A stretch of 64,000 bases of DNA from Diplolepis rosae (GCA_030998225.1 JAPYXD010000715.1:5522501-5586500); one strand, 5' to 3'; positions 10,453 through 24,000 are shown, numbered from the stretch's first letter. Program-made: numbers and translations. Notes: a model not told the origin generated them from the letters alone.

Positions 10453-11497
10453 GTAGAAATACCTTTTGGCCATCTTAATGTTTAGCTCTCATCTTAACTT
10501 CCCTGAAGAAGCCGTATTTTTAGCACCTGAACTACTGCATATCATTTTTAGAATGCTGGAATCACTAAAATACCACCCAGTTATCATACATTTTATTTCC
10601 TAGCTTAAGTAGCCTTTGGAACATGTGTTTTCAGCACATGAAGTACTATAAAAAATTTTTAGGATGTCGAGACAGAAATATCAGCCGGGTATCACAACAT
10701 TGGGTTTCCAGCTTGATTTCCAGTAGGAAAAATATATTATATACAGCTAGAATAATGTATTTAATTTTAGAATGACGGGACAGTAGAAATACCTTTTGAC
10801 CATCTTAATGTTTAGCTCTCACATTAACTTCCCTGAGGAAGCAGTATTTTGTGCACATGGACTACTACATATGATTTTTAGAATGCTGGAATCTCTAAAA
10901 TACCACCCAGTTATCATACATTTCAGTTCTCAGCTCTAGTTCCCTTTGGAACATGTATTTTCAGCACATGGAATACTAGACATAATTTTTAGAATGTCGA
11001 GACTTTAAAAATATCAGCCGGGTATCTCAACATTGGGTTCCCAGCTTGACTTCCCGCAGGAAAAATTTTTTATAAACGGATAGAATAATTTATTATTTTT
11101 TAGAATGACGGGACAGTAGAAATAACATTTTGCAACCTTAATGTTTAGCTCTCATCTTTACTTCCCTGAAGAAGCAGTATTTTCAGCACATAAAATACTA
11201 GACATAATTTTTAGAATGACTGGACCTTAAGAATATCACCCGGGTATCTAGAAATTGGGTTCCCAGCTTGCTATCAATAAAATACCACTCAGTTATCATA
11301 CATTTTAGTTCCTAGCTTAAGTTCCCTTTGGGACACGTATTTTAAGCACATGGAGTATTCGACATAATTTTTAGAATGATAGGACCTTAAAAATATGCAC
11401 CGGGTATCTAGAAATTGCGTTTCCAGCTTGATTTCCCGTAGGAAAAATATATTATAAAAAGCTAGACTCCAGATTTTAATTTTAGAATGACGTGACA
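10453..11497 (+). repeat. 3-unit higher-order block, 1,045 bp, tandem copy 3
   Basis: Unit lengths are 330, 333, 382, with CTCACATTAACTTCC again (10,817). It is more diverged than copies 1 and 2: ACTATAAAAAATTTTTAGG near 10,645, GATTTCCAGTAGG near 10,713, AATTTTTTATAAACGG near 11,064, and a mutated junction TTGCTATCAATAAAATACC at 11,269. The last copy of a tandem run being the most mutated fits lower homogenisation at its edge. Confidence 0.88.
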
Positions 11498-13205
11498 GTA
11501 GAAATACCTTTTGGCCATCTTAATGTTTAGCTCTCATCTTAACTTCCCTGAGGAAGCAGTATTTTGTGCACATGGACTACTACATATGATTTTTAGAATG
11601 CTGGAATCTCTAAAATACCACCCAGTTATCATACATTTCAGTTCTCAGCTCCATTTTCCTTTGGAACATGTATTTTCAGCACATGGAATACTAGACATAA
11701 TTTTTAGGATGTCGAGACAGAAATGTCAGCCGGGGATCTCAACATTGGGTTCCCAGCTTGACTTCCCGTAGGAAAAATATATTATAAACAGCTAGACTAA
11801 TGTATTTAATTTTAGATTGACTGGACAGTAGAAATACCTTTTGGCCATCTTAATGTTTAGCTCTCATCTTAACTTCCCTGAGGAAGCAGTATTTTGTGCA
11901 CATGGACTACTACATATGATTTTTAGAATGCTGGAATCTCTAAAATACCACCCAGTTATCATACATTTCAGTTCTCTGCTCTAGTTCCCTTTGGAACATG
12001 TATTTTAAGCACATGGAGTACTAGACATAATTTTTAGGATGTCGAGACTGAAATATCACCCGGGTATCTAGAAATTGGGTTCCCAGCTTGATTTCCCATA
12101 GGAAAAATATATTATAAACAGCTAGTCTCCTGAATTTAATTTTAGAATGACGGGACAGTAGAAATACCTTTTGGCCATCTTAATGTTTAGCCCTCATCTT
12201 AACTACCCTGAGGAAGCAGTATTTTGTGCACATGGACTACTACATATGATTTTTAGAATGCTGGAATCTCTAAAATACCACCCAGTTATCATACATTTCA
12301 GTTCTCAGCTCTAGTTTCCTTTGGAACATGTGTTTTCAGCACATGAAGTACTAGAGATAATTTTTAGTATGTCGAATCTTCAGAAATATCAGCTGGGTAT
12401 CTTAGATTTGGGTTCTATGCTTGACTTCCCGTAGGAAAAATATATTATAAACAGCTAGTCTCCTGAATTTAATTTTAGAATGACGGGACAGTAGAAATAC
12501 CTTTTGGCGATCTTAATGTTTAGCTTTCAACGTAACTTCCCTGAGGAAGCATAATTTTGTGCACATGGACTACTACATATGATTTTTAGAATGCTGGAAT
12601 CTCTAAAACACCACCCAGTTATCATACATTTCAGTTCTCAGCTCTAGTTCCCTTTGGAACATGTATTTTCAGCACATGGAATACTAGACATAATTTTTAG
12701 AATGTCGAGACTTTAAAAATATCAGCCGGGTATCTCAACATTGGGTTCCCAGCTTGACTTCCCGTAGGAAAAATTTATTATAAACGGCTAGACTAATTTA
12801 TTAAATTTTAGAATGACGGGACAGTAGAAATAACATTTTGCAACCTTAATGTTTAGCTCTCATCTTTACTTCCCTGAAGAAGCAGTATTTTCAGCACATA
12901 AAATACTAGACATAATTTTTAGAATGACTGGACCTTAAGAATATCACCCGGGAATCTAGAAATTGGGTTCCCAGCTTGATATCACTAAAATACCACTCAG
13001 TTATCATACATTTTAGTTCCTAGCTTAAGTTCCCTTTGGGACATGTATTTTAAGCACATGGAATACTCGACATAATTTTTAGAATGATTGGACCTTAAAA
13101 ATATCCCACGGGTATCTAGAAATTGGGTTTCCAGCTTGATTTCCCGTAGGAAAAATATATTATAAAAAGCTAGAATCCAGATTTTAATTTTAGAATGACG
13201 TTACA
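11498..13205 (+). repeat. Partial higher-order block, five units, 1,708 bp
   Basis: Unit lengths are 330, 330, 333, 333, 382. The last three units match 4948-5995 at an offset of 7,210 bp, including AACGTAACTTCC at 12,529. The first unit has the S2 spelling CAGCTCCATTTTCC, shared with units near 20.4, 24.0, 31.8, 38.9 and 41.4 kb. Confidence 0.82.
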
Positions 13206-15576
13206 GTAGAAATACCTTTTGGCCATCTTAATGTTTAGCTCTCATCTTAACTTCCCTGAAGAAGCCGTATTTTTAGCACCTGAACTACTGCATATCATTT
13301 TTAGAATGCTGGAATCACTAAAATCCCACCCAGTTATCATACATTTTAGTTCCCAGCTTAAGTAGCCTTTGGGACATGTATTTTAAGCACATGGAGTACT
13401 AGACATAATTTTTAGGATGTCTAGACCTTAAAAATATCACCCGGATATCTAGAAATTGGGTTCCCAGCTTGATTTCCCGTAGGAAAATATATTATTAACA
13501 TCTAGACTCCTGAATTTAATTTTAGAATGACAGGACAGTAGAAATACCTTTTGGCCATTTTAATGTTTAGCTCTCATCTTAGCTTCCCTAATGAAGCAGT
13601 ATTTTCAGCACATGGACTACTGCATATCATTTTTGGAGAGCTGGAATCACTAAAATACCACTCAGTTATCATACATTTTAGTTCCTAGCTTAAGTTCCCT
13701 TTGGGACATGTATTTTAAGCACATGGAGTACTCGACATAATTTTTAGAATGATTGGACCTTAAAAATATCCCCCGGGTATCTAGAAATTGGGTTTCCAGC
13801 TTGATTTCCCGTAGGAAAAATATATTATAAAAAGATAGACTCCAGATTTTAATTTTAGAATGACGTTACAGTAGAAATACCTTTTGGCCATCTTAATGTT
13901 TAGCTCTCATCTTAACTTCCCTGAAGAAGCCGTATTTTTAGCGCCTGAACTACTGCGTATCATTTCTAGAATGCTGGAATCACTAAAATACCACTCAGTT
14001 ATCATACATTTTAGTTCCTAGCTTCAGTTGCCTTTGGGACATGTATTTTAAGCACATGGAGTACTAGACATAATTTTTAGGATGTCGAGACAGAAATATC
14101 ACCCGGGTATCTAGAAATTGGGTTCCCAGCTTGATTTCCCGTAGGAAAATATATTATTAACATCTAGACTCTTGAATTTAATTTTAGAATGACAGGACAG
14201 TAGAAATACCTTTTGGCCATTTTAATGTTTAGCTCTCATCTTAGCTTCCCTAATGAAGCAGTATTTTCAGCACATGGACTACTGCATATCATTTTTGGAG
14301 TGCTGGAAACACTAAAATACCACTCAGTTATCATAAATTTTAGTTCCTAGCTTAAGTTATCTTTGGGACATGTATTTTAAGCACATGGAGTACTAGACAT
14401 AATTTTTAGGATGTCGAGACAGAAATATCACCCGGGTATCTAGAAATTGGGTTCCCAGCTTGATTGCCCGTAGGAAAATATATTATAAACAGCTAGTCTC
14501 CTGAATTTAATTTTAGAATGACGGGACAGTAGAAATACCTTTTGGCCATCTTAATGTTTAGCTCTCATCTTAACTTCCCTGAGGAAGCAGTATTTTGTGC
14601 ACATGGACTACTACATATGATTTTTAGAATGCTGGAATCTCTAAAATACCACCCAGTTATCATACATTTCAGTTCTCAGCTCTAGTTTCCTTTGGAACAT
14701 GTGTTTTCAGCACATGAAGTACTAGACATAATTTTTAGTCTGTCGAAACTTCAGAAATATCAGCTGGGTATCGTAGATTTGGGTTCTATGCTTGACTTCC
14801 TGTAGGAAAAATATATTATAAACAGCTAGTCTCCTGAATTTAATTTTAGAACGACGGGACAGTAGAAATACCTTTTGGCCATCTTAATGTTTAGCTTTCA
14901 ACGTAACTTCCCTGAGGAAGCATAATTTTGTGCACATGGACTACTACATATGATTTTTAGAATGCTGGAATCTCTAAAACACCACCCAGTTATCATACAT
15001 TTCAGTTCTCAGCTCTAGTTCCCTTTGGAACATGTATTTTCAGCACATGGAATACTAGACATAATTTTTAGAATGTCGAGACTTTAAAAATATCAGCCGG
15101 GTATCTCAATATTGGGTTCCCAGCTTGACTTCCCGTAGGAAAAATTTATTATAAACGGCTAGACTAATTTATTAAATTTTAGAATGACGGGACAGTAGAA
15201 ATAACATTTTGCAACCTTAATGTTTAGCTCTCATCTTTACTTCCCTGAAGAAGCAGTATTTTCAGCACATAAAATACTAGACATAATTTTTACAATGACT
15301 GAACCTTAAGAATATCACCCGGGTATCTAGAAATTGGGTTCCCAGCTTGATATCACTAAAATACCACTCAGTTATCATACATTTTAGTTCCTAGCTTAAG
15401 TTCCCTTTGGGACATGTATTTTAAGCACATGGAATACTCGACATAATTTTTAGAATGATTGGACCTTAAAAATATCCCACGGGTATCTAGAAATTGGGTT
15501 TCCAGCTTGATTTCCCGTAGGAAAAATATATTATAAAAAGCTAGAATCCAGATTTTAATTTTAGAATGACGTGACA
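13206..15576 (+). repeat. 7-unit higher-order block, 2,371 bp
   Basis: Unit lengths are 332, 333, 329, 329, 333, 333, 382. The first unit has GTCTAGACCTTAAAAATATC in S3 and is 3 bp longer than its counterparts. The left part (to about 14.1 kb) carries the private variants of 5996-6890. The right part carries those of 4,519-5,995 (AACGTAACTTCC at 14,900, TATCGTAGATTTGG near 14,769). The block is therefore a mosaic. Confidence 0.88.
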
Positions 15577-17944
15577 GTAGAAATACCTTTTGGCCATCTT
15601 AATGTTTAGCTCTCATCTTAACTTCCCTGAAGAAGCCGTATTTTAAGCACCTGGACTACTGCATATCATTTTTAGAATGCTGGAATCACCAAAATACCAC
15701 CCAGTTATCATACATTTTAGTTCCCAGCTTAAGTAGCCTTTGGGACATGTATTTTAAGCACATGGAGTACTAGACATAATTTTTAGGATGTCGAGACAGA
15801 AATATCACCCGGGTATCTAGAAATTGGGTTCCCAGCTTGATTTCCCGTAGGAAAATATATTATTAACATCTAGACTCCTGAATTTAATTTTAGAATGACA
15901 GGACAGTAGAAATACCTTTTGGCCATTTTAATGTTTAGCTCTCATCTTAGCTTCCCTAATGAAGCAGTATTTTCAGCACATGGACTACTGCATATCATTT
16001 TTGGAGAGCTGGAATCACTAAAATACCACTCAGTTATCATAAATTTTAGTTCCTAGCTTAAGTTCCCTTTGGGACATGTATTTTAAGCACATGGAGAACT
16101 CTACATAATTTTTAGAATGATTGGACCTTAAAAATATCCCCCGGGTATCTGGAAATTGGGTTTCCAGCTTGATTTCCCGTAGGAAAAATATATTATAAAA
16201 AGATAGACTCCAGATTTTAATTTTAGAATGACGTTACAGTAGAAATACCTTTTGGCCATCTTAATGTTTAGCTCTCATCTTAACTTCCCTGAAGAAGCCG
16301 TATTTTTAGCACCTGAACTACTGCATATCATTTTTAGAATGCTGGAATCACTAAAATACCACTCAGTTATCATACATTTTAGTTCCTAGCTTAAGTTGCC
16401 TTTGGGACATGTATTTTAAGCACATGGAGTACTAGACATAATTTTTAGGATGTCGAGACAGAAATATCACCCGGGTATCTAGAAATTGGGTTCCCAGCTT
16501 GATTTCCCGTAGGAAAATATATTATTAACATCTAGACTCCTGAATTTAATTTTAGAATGACAGGACAGTAGAAATACCTTTTGGCCATTTTAATGTTTAG
16601 CTCTCATCTTAGCTTCCCTAATGAAGCAGTATTTTCAGCACATGGACTACTGCATATCATTTTTGGAGTGCTGGAATCACTAAAATACCACTCAGTTATC
16701 ATAAATTTTAGTTCCTAGCTTAAGTTATCTTTGGGACATGTATTTTAAGCACATGGAGTACTAGACATAATTTTTAGGATGTCGAGACAGAAATATCACC
16801 CGGGTATCTAGAAATTTGGTTCCCAGCTTGATTTCCCGTAGGAAAATATATTATAAACGGCTAGACTCCTGAATTTAATTTTAGAATGAAGGGACAGTAG
16901 AAATACCTTTTGGCCATCTTAATGTTTAGCTCTCATCTTAACTTCCCTGAGGAAGCAGTATTTTGTGCACATGGACTACTACATATGATTTTTAGAATGC
17001 TGGAATCTCTAAAATACCACCCAGTTATCATACATTTCAGTTCTCAGCTCTAGTTTCCTTTGGAACATGTGTTTTCAGCACATGAAGTACTAGACATAAT
17101 TTTTAGTCTGTCGAATCTTCAGAAATATCAGCTGGGTATCTTTGATTTGGGTTCTATGCTTGACTTCCTGTAGGAAAAATATATTATAAACAGCTAGTCT
17201 CCTGAATTTAATTTTAGAATGACGGGACAGTAGAAATACCTTTTGGCCATCTTAATGTTTAGCTTTCAACTTAACTTCCCTGAGGAAGCATAATTTTGTG
17301 CACATGGACTACTACATATGATTTTTAGAATGCTGGAATCTCTAAAACACCACCCAGTTATCATACATTTCAGTTCTCAGCTCTAGTTCCCTTTGGAACA
17401 TGTATTTTCAGCACATGGAATACTAGACATAATTTTTAGAATGTCGAGACTTTAAAAATATCAGCCGGGTATCTCAACATTGGGTTCCCAGCTTGACTTC
17501 CCGTAGGAACAATGTATTATAAACAACTAGACTAATTTATTAAATTTTAGAATGACGGGACAGTAGAAATAACATTTTGCAACCTTAATGTTTAGCTCTC
17601 ATCTTTACTTCCCTGAAGAAGCAGTATTTTCAGCACATAAAATATTAGACATAATTTTTAGAATGACTGGACCTTAAGAATATCACCCGGGTATCTAGAA
17701 ATTGGGTTCCCAGCTTGATATCACTAAAATACCACTCAGTTATCATACATTTTAGTTCCTAGCTTAAGTTCCCTTTGGGACATGTATTTTAAGCACATGG
17801 AATACTCGACATAATTTTTAGAATGATTGGACCTTAAAAATATCCCACGGGTATCTAGAAATTGGGTTTCCAGCTTGATTTCCCGTAGGAAAAATATATT
17901 ATAAAAAGCTAGAATCCAGATTTTAATTTTAGAATGACGTGACA
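15577..17944 (+). repeat. 7-unit higher-order block, 2,368 bp, tandem second copy
   Basis: Unit lengths are 329, 333, 329, 329, 333, 333, 382, immediately following and in register with the previous copy. Distinguishing variants are CTTTGATTTGGGTTC near 17,140, GTAGGAACAATGTATTATAA near 17,503 and GAATGAAGGGACAG at 16,885. Confidence 0.9.
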
Positions 17945-18989
17945 GTAGAAATACCTTTTGGCCATCTTAATGTTTAGCTCTCATCTTAACTTCCCTGAAG
18001 AAGCCGTATTTTTAGCACCTGGACTACTGCATATCATTTTTAGAATGCTGGAATCACTAAAATACCACTCAGTTATCATACATTTTAGTTCCTAGCTTAA
18101 GTTGCCTTTGGGACATGTATTTTAAGCACATGGAGTACTAGACATAATTTTTAGGATGTCGAGACAGAAATATCATCCGGCTATCACAACATTGGGTTCC
18201 CAGCTTGACTTCCCGTAGGAAAAATATATTATAAACGGCTAGACTAATGTATTTAATTTTAGAATGACGGGACAGTAGAAATACCTTTTGGCCATCTTAA
18301 TGTTTAGGTCTCATCTTAACTTCCCTGAGGAAGCAGTATTTTGTGCACATGGACTACTACATATGATTTTTAGAATGCTGGAATCTCTAAAATACCACCC
18401 AGTTATCATACATTTCAGTTCTCAGCTCTAGTTCCCTTTGGAACATGTATTGTCAGCACATGGAATACTAGACATAATTTTTAGAATGTCGAGACTTTAA
18501 AAATATCAGCCAGGTATCTCAACATTGGGTTCCCAGCTTGACTTCCCGTAGGAAAAATATATTATAAACGGCTAGACTAATGTATTAAATTTTAGAATGA
18601 CGGGACAGTAGAAATAACATTTTGCAACCTTAATGTTTAGCTCTCATCTTTACTTCCCTGAAGAAGCAGTATTTTCAGCACATAAAATACTAGACATAAT
18701 TTTTAGAATGACTGGACCTTAAGAATATCACCCGGGTATCTAGAAATTGGGTTCCCAGCTTGATATCACTAAAATACCACTCAGTTATCATACATTTTAG
18801 TTCCTAGCTTAAGTTCCCTTTGGGACATGTATTTTAAGCACATGGAGTACTCGACATAATTTTTAGAATGATTGGACCTTAAAAATATCCCCCGGGTATC
18901 TAGAAATTGGGTTTCCAGCTTGATTTCCCGTAGGAAAAATATATTATAAAAAGCTAGAATCCAGATTTTAATTTTAGAATGACGTTACA
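17945..18989 (+). repeat. 3-unit higher-order block, 1,045 bp, isolated copy
   Basis: Unit lengths are 330, 333, 382, the same order as the tandem trio at 8.4-11.5 kb, about 9.6 kb away. S3 of the first unit reads CATCCGGCTATCACAAC, an unusual spelling found again near 44,628. Confidence 0.87.
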
Positions 18990-21742
18990 GTAGAAATACC
19001 TTTTGGCCATCTTAATGTTTAGCTCTCATCTTAACTTCCCTGAAGAAGCCGTATTTTCAGCACATGGACTACTGCATATCATTTTTAGAATGCTGGAATC
19101 ACTAAAATACCACCCAGTTATCATACATTTTAGTTCCCAGCTTAAGTAGCCTTTGGGACATGTATTTTAAGCACATGGAGTACTAGACATAATTTTTAGG
19201 ATGCCGAGACAGAAATATCACCCGGGTATCTAGAAATTGGGTTCCCAGCTTGATTTCCCGTAGGAAAATATATTATTAACATCTAGACTCCTGAATTTAA
19301 TTTTAGAATGACAGGACATTAAAAATACCTTTTGGCCATTTTAATGTTTAGCTTTCATCTTTGCTTACCTAATGAAGCAGTATTTTCAGCACATGGACTA
19401 CTGCATATCATTTTTGGAGAGCTGGAATCACTAAAATACCACTCAGTTATCATAAATTTTAGTTCCTAGCTTAAGTTCCCTTTGGGACATGTATTTTAAG
19501 CACATGGAGGACGCGACATTATTTCTACACTGATTGGACCTTAAAAATATGCACCGGGTATCTAGAAATTGGGTTTCCAGCTTGATTTCCCGTAGGAAAA
19601 ATATATTATAAAAAGCTAGACTCCAGATTTTAATTTTAGAATGACGTGACAGTAGAAATACTTTTTTGGCCATCTTAATGTTTAGCTCTCATCTTAACTT
19701 CCCTGAGGAAGCAGTATTTTGTGCACATGGACTACTACATATGATTTTTAGAATGCTGGAATCTCTAAAATACCACCCAGTTATCATACATTTCAGTTCT
19801 CAGCTCTAGTTTCCTTTGGAACATGTGTTTTCAGCACATGAAGTACCAGAGATAATTTTTAGTCTATCGAAACTTCAGAAATATCAGCTGGGTATCTCAA
19901 CATTGGGTTTCCATCTTGATTTCCCGTAGTAAAAATATATTATATACGTCTAGACTAATGTATTACATTTTAGAATGACGGGACAGTAGAAATAACATTT
20001 TGCAACCTTAATGTTTAGCTCTCATCTTTACTTCCCTGAAGAAGCAGTTTTTTCAGCACATAAAATACTAGACATAATTTTTAGAATGACTGGACCTTAA
20101 GAATATCACCCGGGTATCTAGAAATTGGGTTCCCAGCTTGATATCACTAAAATACCACTCAGTTATCATACATTTTAGTTCCTAGCTTAAGTTCCCTTTG
20201 GGACATGTATTTTAAGCACATGGAGTACTCGACATAATTTTTAGAATGATTGGACCTTAAAAATATCCCCCGGGTACCTAGAAATTGGGTTTCCAGCTTG
20301 ATTTCCCGTAGGAAAAATATATTATAAAAAGCTAGAGTCCAGATTTTAATTTTAGAATGACGTGACAGTAGAAATACCTTTTGGCCATCTCAATGTTTAG
20401 CTCTCAACTTAACTTCCCTGAGGAAGCAGTATTTTGTGCACATGGACTACTACATATGATTTTTAGAATGCTGGCATCTCTAAAATACCACCCAGTTATC
20501 ATACATTTCAGTTCTCAGCTCCATTTTCCTTTGGAACATGTATTTTCAGCACATGGAATACTAGACATAATTTTTAGGATGTCGAGACAGAAATGTCAGC
20601 CGGGTATCTCAACATTGGGTTCCCAGCTTGACTTCCCGTAGGAAAAATATATTATAAACAGCTAGACTAATGTATTTAATTTTAGAATGACGGGACAGTA
20701 GAAATACCTTTTGGCCATCTTAATGTTTAGCTCTCATCTTAACTTCCCTGAGGAAGCAGTATTTTGTGCACATGGACTACTACATATGATTTTTAGAATG
20801 CTGGAATCTCTAAAATAACACCCAGTTATCATACATTTCAGTTCTCAGCTCTAGTTCCCTTTGGGACATGTATTTTAAGCACATGGAGTACTAGACATAA
20901 TTTTTAGGATGTCGAGACAAAAATATCAGCCGGGTATCTCAACATTGGGTTTCCAGCTTGATTTCCCGTAGGAAAAATATATTATAAACGGCTAGACTAA
21001 TGTATTTAATTTTAGAATGACGGGACAGTAGAAATACCTTTTGGCCATCTTAATGTTTAGCTCTCATCTTAACTTCCCTGAGGAAGCAGTATTTTGTGCA
21101 CATGGACTACTACATATGATTTTTAGAATGCTGGAATCTCTAAAATACCACCCAGTTATCATACATTTCAGTTCTCAGCTCTAGTTCCCTTTGGAACATG
21201 TATTTTCAGCACATGGAATACTAGACATAATTTTTAGAATGTCGAGACTTTAAAAATATCAGCCGGGTATCTCAACATTGGGTTCCCAGCTTGACTTCCC
21301 GTAGGAAAAATATATTATAAACGGCTAGACTAATGTATTAAATTTTAGAATGACGGGACAGTAGAAATAACATTTTGCAACCTTAATGTTTAGCTCTCAT
21401 CTTTACTTCCCTGAAGAAGCAGTATTTTCAGCACATAAAATACTAGACATAATTTTTAGAATGACTGGACCTTAAGAATATCACCCGGGTATCTAGAAAT
21501 TGGGTTCCCAGCTTGATATCACTAAAATACCACTCAGTTATCATACATTTTAGTTCCTAGCTTAAGTTCCCTTTGGGACATGTATTTTAAGCACATGGAA
21601 TACTCGACATAATTTTTAGAATGATTGGACCTTAAAAATATCCCACGGGTATCTATAAATTGGGTTTCCAGCTTGATTTCCCGTAGGAAAAATATATTAT
21701 AAAAAGCTAGAATCATGATTTTAATTTTAGAATGACGTGACA
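18990..21742 (+). repeat. Irregular eight-unit stretch
   Basis: Unit lengths are 329, 333, 334, 382, 330, 330, 333, 382. It contains a locally degraded unit: GGACATTAAAAATACC replaces the phase motif near 19,314, with TTTCATCTTTGCTTACC after it and GAGGACGCGACATTATTTC near 19,507. Another S3 reads CCATCTTGATTTCCCGTAGT near 19,911. This is the most mutated part of the left half. Confidence 0.82.
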
Positions 21743-23064
21743 GTAGAAATACCTTTTGGCCATCTTAATGTTTAGGTCTCATCTTAACTTCCCTGAGGAA
21801 GCGGTATTTTGTGCACATGGACTACTACATATGATTTTTAGAATGCTGGAATCTCTAAAATACCACCCAGTCATCATACTTTTCAGTTCTCAGCTCTAGT
21901 TCCCTTTGGAACATGTATTTTCAGCACATGGAATACTAGACATAATTTTTAGGATGTCGAGACAGAAATGTCAGCCGGGTATCTCAACATTGGGTTCCCA
22001 GCTTGACTTCCCGCAGGAAAAATATATTATAAACAGCTAGACTAATGAATTTATTTTAAGAAAGACGGGACAGTAGAAATACCTTTTGGCCATCTTAATG
22101 TTTAGCTCTCATATTAACTTCCCTGAGGAAGCAGTATTTTGTGCACATGGACTACTACATATGATTTTTAGAATGCTGGAATCTCTAAAATACCACCCAG
22201 TTATCATACATTTCAGTTCTCAGCTCTAGTTTCCTTTGGAACATGTATTTTAAGCACATGGAGTACTAGACATAATTTTTAGGATGTCGAGACAGAAATA
22301 TCAGCCGGGTATCTAGAAATTGGGTTCCCAGCTTGATTTCCCGTAGGAAAATATATTATAAACAGCTAGTCTCCTGAATTTAATTTTAGAATGACGGGAC
22401 AGTAGAAATACCTTTTGGCCATCTTAATGTTTAGCTCTCATATTAACTTCCCTGAGGAAGCAGAATTTAGTGCCCATGGACTCCGACCTATGATTTTTAG
22501 ACTGCCGGAATCTCTAAAATACTACCCAGTCATCATACATTTCAGTTCTCAGCTCTAGTTTCCTTTGGAACATGTGTTTTCAGCACATGAAGTACTAGAC
22601 ATAATTTTTAGTCTGTCGAAACTTCAGAAATATCAGCTGGGTATCTTAGATTTGGGTTCTATGCTTGACTTCCCGTAGGAAAAATATATTATAAACAGCT
22701 AGTCTCCTGAATTTAATTTTAGAATGACGGGACAGTAGAAATACCTTTTGGCCATCTTAATGTTTAGCTTTCAACTTAACTTCCCTGAGGAAGCATAATT
22801 TTGTGCACATGGACTACTACATATGATTTTTAGAATGCTGGAATCTCTAAAACACCACCCAGTTATCATACATTTCAGTTCTCAGCTCTAGTTCCCTTTG
22901 GAACATGTATTTTCAGCACATGGAATACTAGACATAATTTTTAGAATGTCGAGACAGAAATGTCAGCCGGGTATCTCAACATTGGGTTCCCAGCTTGACT
23001 TCCCGTAGGAAAAATATATTATAAACGGCTAGACTAATGTATTAAATTTTAGAATGACGGGACA

Positions 23065-23285
23065 GTAGAAATAACATTTTGCAACCTTAATGTTTAGCTC
23101 TCATCTTTACTTCCCTGAAGAAGCAGTATTTTCAGCACATAAAATACTAGACATAATTTTTAGAATGACTGGACTTTAAGAATATCACCCGGGTATCTAG
23201 AAATTGGGTTCCCAGCTTGATTTCCCGTAGGAAAATATATTATAAACAGCTAGACTAATGTATTTAATTTTAGAATGACGAGATA
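23065..23285 (+). repeat. Representative 221-bp unit S1-S3 (S2 lost)
   Basis: S1 passes from TCAGCACAT to AAAATACTAGACAT, as in the 382-bp units, then a complete S3 follows with no S3'/S2' segment. Other copies start at 27858, 28412, 29296, 30892, 35683, 37945, 42740, 43294, 44178, 45059, 46604 (222 bp), 55711, 56928, 57479 (222 bp) and 60339 (222 bp). None lies left of 23,065. The S1 and S3 spellings (AACATTTTGCAACC, GACTGGACCTTAAGAATATC) are those of the 382-bp class, so the two share ancestry. Confidence 0.92.
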
Positions 23286-23302
23286 GGAGAAATATCATTT
23301 GG
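23271..23302 (+). repeat. Diagnostic S1 variant ACGAGATAGGAGAAATATC
   Basis: The usual ACGGGACAGTAGAAATACC reads ACGAGATAGGAGAAATATC here, followed by ATTTGGCC with two Ts fewer than usual. The variant follows a 221-bp unit each time I found it: 23,286, 28,079, 31,113, 35,904, 38,166, 42,961, 45,280 and 57,149 (phase-mark positions). The pair is inherited as one module. Confidence 0.88.
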
Positions 23303-24000
23303 CCATTTTAATGTTTAGCTCTCATCTTAACTGCCCTGAAGAAGCATTACTTTTAGCACATGGACAACTATATATCATTTTTAGAATGCTGGAATCTCTA
23401 AAATATCACCCAGTTATCATACATTTCAGTTCTCAGCTCTAGTTCCCTTTGGTACATGTATTTTCAGCACATGGAATACTAGACATAATTTTTAGATTGT
23501 CGAGACTTTAAAAATATCAGCCGGGTATCTCAACATTGGGTTCCCAGCTTGACTTCCCGTAGGAAAAATATATTATAAACGGCTAGAATAATGTATTAAA
23601 TTTTAGAATGACGGGACAGTAGAAATAACATTTTGCAACCTTAATGTTTAGCTCTCATCTTTACTTCCCTGAAGAAGCAGTATTTTCAGCACATAAAATA
23701 CTAGACATAATTTTTAGAATGACTGGACCTTAAGAATATCACCCGGGTATCTAGAAATTGGGTTCCCAGCTTGATATCACTAAAATACCACTCAGTTATC
23801 ATACATTTTAGTTCCTAGCTTAAGTTCCCTTTGGGACATGTATTTTAAGCACATGGAATACTCGACATAATTTTTAGAATGATTGGACCTTAAAAATATC
23901 CCACGGGTATCTATAAATTGGGTTTCCAGCTTGATTTCCCGTAGGAAAAATATATTATAAAAAGCTAGAGTCCAGATTTTAATTTTAGAATGACGTGACA

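Larger units (their letters stand above)
21743..24000 (+). repeat. Seven-unit block, 2,258 bp, with first 221-bp unit
   Basis: Unit lengths are 330, 329, 333, 330, 221, 333, 382. It looks like the first three units of the 1,485-bp block joined to the last four of the 2,262-bp block, so it may be the recombinant or ancestral form. A cluster of substitutions lies near 22,460-22,510 (GCAGAATTTAGTGCCC, CTCCGACCTATGA). Confidence 0.83.

Noticed and set aside
19443..19673. Minus-strand open frames of 60-77 codons (also 21,534-21,716, 26,322-26,552 and 56,707-56,940)
   Set aside because: They lie across S2, S3 and the next S1 of ordinary or rearranged units, are not kept in neighbouring copies, and have no recognisable domain.
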